Assembly: GCA_023386155.1 (NCBI GenBank)
Contig: JAEWKH010000034.1
Coordinates: forward strand, 1-17,607
From: Pseudomonadota bacterium
GTDB taxonomy: Bacteria; Pseudomonadota; Alphaproteobacteria; Rhizobiales; Beijerinckiaceae
DNA: 17,607 nt
Direction: 5' to 3'
Part shown: positions 6,456 to 11,979 of the stretch, piece by piece
How positions within the stretch are numbered: position 1 is the first letter of the stretch
Layout of the letters: each line of letters starts with the position of its first letter
The notes under the pieces: generated by a model
The model's database searches: none
Told to the model about the DNA's origin: nothing
Seen by the model: the letters and a program-made list of their open reading frames with translations, nothing else
Position numbers and translations under genes: made by a program

Positions 6456-6845
6456 TCAGGCGGTTGCGCGGACGGCGCGACCATGTCCGGCCTGACTGAT
6501 GGCGGCATCGAGGGTCCGCTCGCGATCTTCCAGGCTCTCGGCTCTCTTCAGGTCCTCGAAGGCCTCGCCGAGCTCAGCCTTCGCGTCGTCGAGCTGGATG
6601 TGCAGGTTCTGAGCCGATTGGCGAAGGTTGTCCCGCCTCTGGGCCGCGGCGCGGGCATAGGTCGGGTAAGCAAAGTGGTTCGGGTCGGTGATCCCGGCCT
6701 TCTGCTCCTCCGCCGCGATTTCCCGGTCCAGGTCAGCCGCCATGCGGTCGAACTCGGCGATCATCATCTCGATCTGCGCGACCCGGCGACGCTTCTCGTC
6801 GACCTGAAAGCGCTTGAGGCGGATGAGCGTATCCCGCGACTTCAT
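6456..6845 (-). CDS. fliJ: Flagellar export protein FliJ
   Basis: The 129-aa protein is almost wholly alpha-helical. It begins MKSRDTLIRLKRFQVDEKRR and continues with heptad-like stretches (VAQIEMMIAEFDRMAADLDREI; RRDNLRQSAQNLHIQLDDAKAEL), as expected of the FliJ antiparallel coiled coil. FliJ is the stalk-like component of the flagellar type III export ATPase complex with FliI and FliH at the cytoplasmic base. The length and N-terminal 'R..TL.RLKRFQVDEKRR' pattern fit alphaproteobacterial FliJ proteins that neighbour ctrA. GGAG lies 10 nt upstream of the ATG. A GATTC (GANTC) site at 6849-6853 falls within the leader. FliI is not in the window. Confidence 0.85.
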   Translation of the reverse strand: MKSRDTLIRLKRFQVDEKRRRVAQIEMMIAEFDRMAADLDREIAAEEQKAGITDPNHFAYPTYARAAAQRRDNLRQSAQNLHIQLDDAKAELGEAFEDLKRAESLEDRERTLDAAISQAGHGRAVRATA

Positions 6846-7026
6846 CTTGATTCAACTCCACACGTCGCTGTTTCACGGCATCTCACGGATCGCTCAGTTA
6901 TCCGCCAGACATGCGTCACCATCGCCGACGGAAGTTGAGCTTTTCTTACCGGCTGCGACAAAAAATTTCCTATCCGGCCCTCTCTCCCCTGGGCGCGGGC
7001 CGCCCGGGGCGCCCGTTTCGAATGCC

Positions 7027-7043
7027 GTAAACCTTTCGTTTAC
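7027..7043. promoter_or_regulatory. GTAAAC-N5-GTTTAC dyad in the fliJ-ctrA region
   Basis: A perfect 6-bp inverted repeat is separated by CTTTC. Nine bases further on lies TTAA (7052-7055). Such a compact dyad is typical of a dimeric regulator site, but no specific regulator can be named. Confidence 0.3.
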
Positions 7044-7245
7044 CGATTTCGTTAAGACTGGCTCGGTCACGGGCGCGGCCTCTTCTGATCCGCCTCGGAA
7101 TTCACCTGAAACGCTTAGGTTACAAGAATTTGGGATGATGTAAGGCGGTTCCCTATGGTTACCCAGAATCCACAGGACAATCGTCTTCGGCGGATGATCT
7201 GCCGGCCAAGGTCGTTAAGCGCTTGCATCCCAGAATCAGGGTTTG

Positions 7246-7253
7246 TTAACCAT
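7246..7253 (+). promoter_or_regulatory. CtrA half-site TTAACCAT upstream of ctrA
   Basis: TTAACCAT matches the extended CtrA half-site known in alphaproteobacteria. It lies 111 bp upstream of the ctrA start and between two GANTC sites (7233-7237 and 7270-7274). Autoregulation by CtrA is established in other species; here it is inferred. Confidence 0.5.
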
Positions 7254-7363
7254 TCTGAATTAGCGTTTCGAATCAGTTCAAAAGAGCATCTGTCGCAGGC
7301 CCGGCGGCGGATGGGTGGCCTCCCGCTGCTCACAGGCTCAAGGGCAAGGGCTGGGGATTGAAC

Positions 7364-8065
7364 ATGCGCGTACTTCTGATCGAAGACGACAGCGCGACAG
7401 CGCAAAGCATCGAACTGATGCTGAAGTCCGAGAACTTCAACATTTATACGACGGATCTCGGAGAAGAGGGCATCGACCTCGGCAAACTCTACGATTACGA
7501 CATCATCCTTCTCGACCTGAACCTTCCCGACATGTCGGGCTACGAGGTGCTGCGGACGCTCCGCGTCGCGAAGGTGAAGACCCCGATCCTGATCCTGTCC
7601 GGCATGGCCGGCATCGAGGACAAGGTGAAAGGCCTCGGCTTCGGCGCCGACGATTACCTCACCAAGCCGTTCCACAAGGACGAGATGGTGGCCCGCATCC
7701 ATGCCATCGTCCGCCGCTCGAAGGGCCATGCCCAGTCGGTGATCACCACCGGCGACCTGATCGTGAACCTCGACACCAAGACGGTCGAAGTCGGCGGGTC
7801 CCGCGTTCACCTGACGGGCAAGGAATACCAGATGCTCGAACTCCTCTCCCTCCGCAAGGGCACGACCCTGACGAAGGAGATGTTCCTCAACCACCTCTAT
7901 GGCGGCATGGACGAGCCGGAGCTGAAGATCATCGACGTGTTCATCTGCAAGCTGCGCAAGAAGCTCGCCAATGCCTCGCAGGGCCGCAACTACATCGAGA
8001 CCGTCTGGGGTCGCGGCTACGTGCTGCGCGAGCCGAACGAGACGGAAGAGCGCATCGCGATCTGA
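7364..8065 (+). CDS. ctrA: Cell-cycle master response regulator CtrA
   Basis: This 233-aa OmpR-type regulator has a receiver domain at about 1-118 with acidic pocket EDD (8-10), phospho-acceptor D51 in LLDLNLPDMSGYEV, S79 and K101 in YLTKPFHKDE. A winged-helix DNA-binding domain follows at about 128-225 (VHLTGKEYQMLELL; GMDEPELKIIDVFICKLRKKL; VWGRGYVLR). It is near-identical in pattern to rhizobial and Caulobacter CtrA, which controls replication, division and flagellar genes. ATG at 7364 gives the family start MRVLLIEDDSATAQSIELML; an upstream TTG is rejected. The C-terminus is ERIAI instead of the Caulobacter Ala-Ala tail, so ClpXP recognition may differ. It is monocistronic with a terminator. 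Confidence 0.97.
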   Translation: MRVLLIEDDSATAQSIELMLKSENFNIYTTDLGEEGIDLGKLYDYDIILLDLNLPDMSGYEVLRTLRVAKVKTPILILSGMAGIEDKVKGLGFGADDYLTKPFHKDEMVARIHAIVRRSKGHAQSVITTGDLIVNLDTKTVEVGGSRVHLTGKEYQMLELLSLRKGTTLTKEMFLNHLYGGMDEPELKIIDVFICKLRKKLANASQGRNYIETVWGRGYVLREPNETEERIAI

Positions 8066-8088
8066 AGACGGCTCGACCGATCGAGATC

Positions 8089-8119
8089 AAAAAGGCCCGG
8101 CTCAGCCCCGGGCTTTTTT
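8089..8119 (+). terminator. Rho-independent terminator after ctrA
   Basis: AAAAAGGCCCGG pairs with CCGGGCTTTTTT across a short loop, and the right arm runs into six Ts. It begins 23 bp after the ctrA stop and precedes the EamA gene. Confidence 0.85.
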
Positions 8120-8143
8120 GTTGCCGGGCGCATGGAGGCACCG

Positions 8144-8581
8144 ATGAAATCCGTTCTTGTGTCGTGGCAATTCTGGGCCCTTCTCTCGGCCGCCTTCGCG
8201 GCCCTGACGGCCATCTTCGCCAAGGTCGGCATCGAACAGATCAACTCCGACTTCGCGACCTTCATTCGAACCGTCGTGATCCTGCTGGTGCTCGGAGGCA
8301 TCCTGATCGGCAGCGGCCAGTGGCAGGCTCCCACATCGGTTTCCGGCAGAACCTATCTCTTCCTCGTCCTCTCCGGCCTCGCCACGGGCGCCTCCTGGCT
8401 CTGCTACTTCCGGGCCCTGAAGCTCGGCGACGCGGCACGGGTCGCCCCGCTCGACAAGCTCAGCGTCGTGCTCGTCGCCCTGTTCGGCGTGCTCTTTCTC
8501 GGAGAGAAGCTGGCGATGCCGAACTGGATCGGCATCGCGCTCATCGCGTCGGGCGCGGTTCTCGTCGCCTACAAGGCGTGA
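8144..8581 (+). CDS. Half-size EamA/DMT-superfamily transporter
   Basis: The 145-aa protein has about five hydrophobic helices: FWALLSAAFAALTAIFAKVG, FIRTVVILLVLGGILIGSG, YLFLVLSGLATGASWLCYF, VAPLDKLSVVLVALFGVLFL and WIGIALIASGAVLVAY. The signature RALKLGDAARVAPLDKLSVV plus the C-terminal LGEKL..P.WIGI.LI..G is the canonical EamA repeat. Most drug/metabolite transporters carry two such repeats; this one has a single repeat, so it probably works as a dimer. Substrate is unknown. ATG at 8144 is favoured over one at 8132 because GGAGG (8134-8138) precedes it. It lies behind the ctrA terminator and converges on chpT with 11 bp between them. Confidence 0.85.
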   Translation: MKSVLVSWQFWALLSAAFAALTAIFAKVGIEQINSDFATFIRTVVILLVLGGILIGSGQWQAPTSVSGRTYLFLVLSGLATGASWLCYFRALKLGDAARVAPLDKLSVVLVALFGVLFLGEKLAMPNWIGIALIASGAVLVAYKA

Positions 8582-8592
8582 AGTGTTGCGCC

Positions 8593-9234
8593 TTAAGCGG
8601 TCGTGGCCCTGATCGTCACCTCGTCGCCCTCGATGCTGAAGGCGATATTCATGTTCGACGCGCGCGCCACCATGCCGGCATAGTAGATCTGGATGCCATG
8701 GGCATCGACCGTGCCGGTCTCCGAATCCCCCGCGAGCAGCGCCTCGGAATGCGCAGGAATGCGGGCATTCTGGCCCTTTGCGACGAGGGTGTAGGCGCAG
8801 CTCTCCGCGTCCCCCGTCACGGTCACGGCAATCGAGCCGCCCCGCGGGATGGCCGTGGTGGCGATCATGACCAGATTGAGGAGCAGCTTCACCCGGTTCT
8901 TCGGGAAGAGGAGCCGGGGCGACGACCAGGAGAAGGAAATCTTCTCGTCGAGAAAGAGGCCTCGGGCCACCTGCTCGGCATCGCCGAGATCGATGGAGGC
9001 TCCTGCCGATCCGGCCGCCCCGAAGGCAAGGCGGGCGAATTGCAGCCGGGCCGAGGCCTGCTTGGCGCTCTTCTGGATCAGGTCGAGCGCGAAGTCGCGC
9101 ATGGAGGCATCGCTGTCGTCCTCCAGGACTTCCAGCCCGTTGACGATCGCGCCCACCGGCGAAATCACGTCGTGGCAGACGCGCGAGCAGAGGAGAGCGG
9201 CGAGGTCGAGCGAATCGAGCGAGATCGTGGCCAT
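8593..9234 (-). CDS. chpT: Histidine phosphotransferase ChpT
   Basis: The 213-aa protein starts with LDSLDLAALLCSRVCHDVISPVGAIVNGLEVLEDD. H21 in the CHD motif is the phosphorylated histidine and SPVGAI the following conserved helix. The C-terminal half (FPKNRVKLLLNLVMIATTAIPRGGSI) resembles a degenerate HATPase fold without ATP-binding boxes, as in known ChpT dimers. ChpT passes phosphate from the hybrid kinase CckA to CtrA and CpdR. The start at 9234 has CGGAG 6-9 nt upstream. Having chpT 0.5 kb from ctrA places phosphodonor and target together. CckA and CpdR are not in the window. Confidence 0.92.
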   Translation of the reverse strand: MATISLDSLDLAALLCSRVCHDVISPVGAIVNGLEVLEDDSDASMRDFALDLIQKSAKQASARLQFARLAFGAAGSAGASIDLGDAEQVARGLFLDEKISFSWSSPRLLFPKNRVKLLLNLVMIATTAIPRGGSIAVTVTGDAESCAYTLVAKGQNARIPAHSEALLAGDSETGTVDAHGIQIYYAGMVARASNMNIAFSIEGDEVTIRATTA

Positions 9235-9406
9235 GAGGGCTCCGGAGGCACCGTAAAGTCAGCTATAGGTTCATGAAATCGAGATTTCGACGCGTACCCA
9301 TACAGCCAAACAGGAAAGAGAACGTGAACCCGGATACCCGGCTGCGAGTTCTTTGGGAAGCGGGCAAAAAGAGATCGACAGTTCTCGAGGGAGCAGGCAC
9401 AAAGCC

Positions 9407-10237
9407 ATGATGCGCTTCGCTGGTCAGAACCCCGACGAGATTGCCCTGAAGCTCGCCCGCATCGCCTGGGAGGCGGGCCGCGTCCTTCGCGGCATGGAGA
9501 ACGCTTTCCTCGACAAGCGCATCAAGGACGACGGAACCCCGACGACCGCGGCCGATCTCGCTGCCGAGCAGCTGATCATCAAGCGGCTCGACGAGGCCTG
9601 GCCCGGTGTGCCGGTCGTGGCGGAGGAAACCTCCAGCTCCGCTCATACAGACGAGTACTTCTTCCTGGTCGACCCGCTCGACGGCACGGGCGATTTCATC
9701 CGCGGCACCGGCGAGTACAGCGTCAACATCGCCCTGATCCGGGGCGACAGGCCCATGGCGGCTGTTGTGGCCGCCCCGGCCATGGGATCGATCTGGATCG
9801 CCGGCGAGACGGCCCTGACGAGCGCCCTCCCCCATGAGGCGACGGATTTCGACTGGCGCGAGGCGAAGGTCCGCCCGGCTCCCGAACGGGACCTCGTGGC
9901 CCTGGTGAGCCGCCGCCACGGCGACATCGCCACCGAAGCCTGCCTCTCGGTCCTGTCGATCGGAACGAGGCGCATGACATCCTCGGCCCTGAAATTCTGC
10001 CTCATCGCCTCGGGCGAGGCCGACGTCTACGTGCGCTGTGGCCCGACCATGGAATGGGACACGGCCGCAGGCGACCATATCCTCACCCGCGCCGGCGGCA
10101 GCGTCGTCGGGCCCGGCGGCGATCCCCTTACCTATGGGCATGAGGACCGGGGCTACCGGAACGGCCCCTTCGCGGCCATCGGCGATCCGGCCATCGCGCC
10201 CCGCCTCGACCTGCCCGTTTCAGCCTCGGTGGCCTAA
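9407..10237 (+). CDS. cysQ: Inositol monophosphatase-family phosphatase, CysQ-like (3'(2'),5'-bisphosphate nucleotidase)
   Basis: The 276-aa protein has the metal-binding motifs of the IMPase superfamily: PTTAADLAAEQ (45-55), VVAEE (70-74), LVDPLDGTGDFI (87-98) and the C-terminal MEWDTAAGDHIL. These residues hold two or three Mg2+ ions that catalyse phosphate ester hydrolysis. FxxGxGEYSVNIALI is more like CysQ (PAP phosphatase, sulfur assimilation) than inositol phosphatase or histidinol phosphatase HisN, but the substrate is not certain. Start at 9407 (tandem ATG ATG) fits the family; GAGGGAG lies about 13 nt upstream, so the spacing is long. The end overlaps the convergent HAD gene by 18 nt. 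It diverges from chpT over a 172-bp gap. Confidence 0.8.
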   Translation: MMRFAGQNPDEIALKLARIAWEAGRVLRGMENAFLDKRIKDDGTPTTAADLAAEQLIIKRLDEAWPGVPVVAEETSSSAHTDEYFFLVDPLDGTGDFIRGTGEYSVNIALIRGDRPMAAVVAAPAMGSIWIAGETALTSALPHEATDFDWREAKVRPAPERDLVALVSRRHGDIATEACLSVLSIGTRRMTSSALKFCLIASGEADVYVRCGPTMEWDTAAGDHILTRAGGSVVGPGGDPLTYGHEDRGYRNGPFAAIGDPAIAPRLDLPVSASVA

Positions 10238-10867
10238 GACGCCTTTAAGATCAGATAAAGTCTTAATTCGCAGCCGGACTCTTTCTGCTTCGGGCCAGCG
10301 AGCTTGAATGACACCCCATGGCCCTCGTTCGACATGAATAGCCTGCATGCCGAGGGCAAGGGCCGGAAGGATATCGTTGTCGATCCGATCTCCGATATAG
10401 GCGATATCATGCGGGTCGAGACCCGATACTCGTATGATGGTTTCGAAGAAGCGGCGATCAGGTTTGGAAAAGCCCCAACGCTCGGCGGACCCAACGATTT
10501 CGACGTCTATATCCAGCCCCTTCAGAAAATCTTCGGTTGCTCGGGAGTGATTTCCGCCAAATCCTAGCTGATAACCCTGCGCGCGAGCCCACCGAAGGGT
10601 CGGGACCGTATCAGGGAAAAGATCTGATGCCAGAAAGCCTAACGGCACCCCTGCCTTTGCTCTTTCCTGACTCTCCTGGACAAGATCGAAGCCAGATTGG
10701 AAGTAATGGAATACCTCTCGGTAATCAGATCTATGCTCAATGACACTCCCCATGGCCGCGAAGAAAGTGCCAGCTGGAACCTGGAGCCACTCGGCCCACG
10801 AGATCCAAAATCGCTCTTCACTTACCAATGTTTCGCCAACATCGAAGAACAGCATTTTGGGGCGCAT
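10220..10867 (-). CDS. HAD-family hydrolase with DxGxT motif, probably foreign
   Basis: The 215-aa protein has motif I MLFFDVGETLVSEERFW (catalytic D9; the usual second Asp is Gly), motif II around LGFGGNHS, motif III Lys in FSKPDRRFFETI and motif IV YIGDRIDNDILPALALGM. The DVGETLVxExxxWxxWAxWL pattern and RGPWG near the end are what I know from an actinobacterial HAD subgroup of unknown substrate. The acid/base Asp of ordinary HAD phosphatases is missing, so activity may differ. ATG at 10867 has AGGAAGG upstream. Base composition is about 42-53 percent GC in the 60-base lines I counted, clearly below its neighbours (about 65 percent or more), which suggests transfer. The 3' end overlaps cysQ by 18 nt. 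Confidence 0.8.
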   Translation of the reverse strand: MRPKMLFFDVGETLVSEERFWISWAEWLQVPAGTFFAAMGSVIEHRSDYREVFHYFQSGFDLVQESQERAKAGVPLGFLASDLFPDTVPTLRWARAQGYQLGFGGNHSRATEDFLKGLDIDVEIVGSAERWGFSKPDRRFFETIIRVSGLDPHDIAYIGDRIDNDILPALALGMQAIHVERGPWGVIQARWPEAERVRLRIKTLSDLKGVLGHRG

Positions 10868-10900
10868 GGATAACCTTCCTATCAATGGAGGTTTCTATGT

Positions 10901-10990
10901 CTATTTCGAAGAGCGGCATTCCGTACAGAGATTGTTAGGGTTGATGATCTTAAACTCCGGGCCTCGATAGCAGCCTTCCGGCCTGAAACG
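10901..10990 (-). pseudogene. Possible C-terminal remnant of a gene upstream of the HAD gene
   Basis: On the minus strand an open stretch ends RFRPEGCYRGPEFK, then IINPNNLCTECRSSK and a stop 33 bp before the HAD start. It has Cys residues in a CxxC pair and reads like real protein, but the frame has no ATG, GTG or TTG start before an upstream stop at about 11049. Its low GC matches the HAD gene. It could be a truncated upstream partner that arrived with HAD, or chance. Confidence 0.25.
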
Positions 10991-10995
10991 GCCGG
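10978..10995. other. Hairpin in the eipA leader region
   Basis: CCGGCC (10978-10983) pairs with GGCCGG (10990-10995) around TGAAAC, followed by TTT on the plus strand. It lies 33 bp before the eipA start. It may be a weak terminator of the foreign segment or a leader structure of eipA. Confidence 0.3.
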
Positions 10996-11028
10996 TTTGG
11001 CCCCCTGTCTCATGCGAGGAGATAGCCC

Positions 11029-11619
11029 ATGCGCTCCCGGTTCACGATCCTTGCGGCGGCCCTTGCCGCCCTCGTCGGCGCCGTGCCCCTGCAGGCCTCG
11101 GCCCAGACCGTCCAACGCGCCTATGCGAGCAATCCCAATTCCTTCAATTCGAATGAACTCGTCGAGTCGGGCCATCAGTTCTTCGGCTCGGCCTCGCGCG
11201 GTCTCGCTCTCGCGCTCCAGGAAGCCATCCGGCGCTGGGGCGAGCCCAACGGCTACATCCTGGGCCAGGAAGCCTCCGGCGCCTTCTTCGGCGGGCTGCG
11301 TTATGGCGAGGGCAAGCTCTTCACCCGCAATGCCGGCGAGCGCAAGGTCTTCTGGCAGGGCCCGTCCCTGGGCTTCGACGTGGGCGGCGACGGCGCCCGC
11401 ACCATGATGCTGGTCTACAACATGCCCTTCACGGATGCCCTCTATAAGCGCTTCGTGGGCGTCGACGGCTCGGCCTATTTCCTCGGCGGCTTCGGCGTGA
11501 CGGCGGTCGCGGCGGACGAGATGGTCGTGGTGCCGATCCGCGCCGGCGTCGGGGCTCGCCTGGGCGTCAATATCGGCTACCTGAAGTTCACCCCGGAACC
11601 GACCTGGAATCCCTTCTAG
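11029..11619 (+). CDS. eipA: Periplasmic envelope-integrity protein EipA (DUF1134)
   Basis: The 196-aa precursor has a Sec signal peptide (MRSRFTILAAALAALVGAVP, cleavage after ASA at about residue 25). A DUF1134 body follows, including SFNSNELVESGHQFFGSASRGLA, EAIRRWGEPNGYILGQEASGAFFGGLRYGEG, GPSLGFDVGGDGARTMMLVYN and the family C-terminus GYLKFTPEPTWNPF. Brucella EipA is a soluble periplasmic beta-barrel-fold protein needed for envelope stress resistance, and its gene is directly activated by CtrA. A clear CtrA box is not visible here: the upstream 160 bp abut the foreign HAD segment. GAGGAGAT precedes the ATG at good spacing. The stop codon is followed at once by a palindromic repeat. Confidence 0.88.
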   Translation: MRSRFTILAAALAALVGAVPLQASAQTVQRAYASNPNSFNSNELVESGHQFFGSASRGLALALQEAIRRWGEPNGYILGQEASGAFFGGLRYGEGKLFTRNAGERKVFWQGPSLGFDVGGDGARTMMLVYNMPFTDALYKRFVGVDGSAYFLGGFGVTAVAADEMVVVPIRAGVGARLGVNIGYLKFTPEPTWNPF

Positions 11620-11620
11620 A

Positions 11621-11724
11621 GCATCGGATCCAAAAGTGGGTCCACTTTTGGATCCGATGCTCCTCCTCTTGGCTGGCGCATCGTTGAGTGCGAAAAACCG
11701 GGTCCACTTTTTCGCACGATGCGC
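11621..11724. repeat. Composite palindromic repeat, copy 2 (inverted relative to copy 1)
   Basis: The first hairpin (11621-11660) has 19-nt perfect arms, GCATCGGATCCAAAAGTGG and its complement, with only two bases between. The second (11676-11724) has arms GCGCATCGT / ACGATGCGC with AAAAACCGGGTCCACTTTTT inside. The spacer TCCTCCTCTTGGCTG is the complement of the spacer in the copy at 2675-2806. The first hairpin starts 2 nt after the eipA stop and could act as its transcription end. Confidence 0.88.
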
Positions 11725-11729
11725 TTAGA

Positions 11730-11818
11730 GCATTTTTCGGCGAAGTGGCCCCGGTTCGCCGTAAAAAATGCGGCAAACCAAGGACGAGAGCTGATTCCAC
11801 GCCAGTGGAAAACAGCTC
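11730..11818. repeat. Second palindromic repeat type, two hairpins
   Basis: GCATTTTTCGGCGAA (11730-11744) pairs imperfectly with TTCGCCGTAAAAAATGC (ending 11771). A second hairpin at 11788-11818 has arms GAGCTGATTCCAC / GTGGAAAACAGCTC. Elements beginning GAGCATTTTTCGGCGAAGTGG recur in related genomes as far as I recall. It directly follows the first repeat, so the two families are stacked. The remainder of the 360-bp gap (11819-11979) holds no gene; GGAGCATGATC at 11894-11904 may be a fragment of another such element. Confidence 0.65.
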
Positions 11819-11979
11819 CAGGATCATGTTGTGACCACAGGCCCGTCAGGAGCCAGTGGAAACGCCCTCCGAATGCGCTACAACGGGCGGTCTGGAGCAT
11901 GATCGCTCTGGAAAGCTGCGCAGGCACAAGGCAAGGTGCTTGAGCGTTACCGGTCAAGCATCCTGGAGTTGGCGTCCGC

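Larger units (their letters stand above)
6846..7363. promoter_or_regulatory. fliJ-ctrA intergenic control region (518 bp)
   Basis: No convincing gene is present. A 68-codon frame at 7155-7361 has no family features. Visible elements are four GANTC (CcrM) sites (6849-6853, 7166-7170, 7233-7237, 7270-7274), a CtrA-type half-site TTAACCAT at 7246-7253, further TTAA at 7052-7055 and 7215-7218, and a dyad at 7027-7043. The three GANTC sites and the half-site cluster within 110 bp on the ctrA side. This resembles the autoregulated, methylation-sensitive ctrA promoters known from Caulobacter. Exact -35/-10 elements are not assignable by eye. Confidence 0.7.

Noticed and set aside
7155..7361. A 68-codon plus-strand frame just before ctrA, as a possible leader peptide
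   Set aside because: It overlaps the GANTC and CtrA elements, lacks a clear ribosome site and has no protein-like pattern.
7115..7894. A 259-codon minus-strand frame opposite the start of ctrA
   Set aside because: It covers the ctrA control region and receiver domain in antisense and has no family features.
7315..9276. A 653-codon open frame on the plus strand across ctrA, the EamA gene and chpT
   Set aside because: It is out of frame with three clearly identified genes and its translation is Arg/Pro/Gly-rich with no family features, as expected of a shadow in high-GC DNA.
9275..9288. GAAATC-GA-GATTTC palindrome between chpT and cysQ as an operator
   Set aside because: Short, single, and not matched to any known regulator; could easily be chance.
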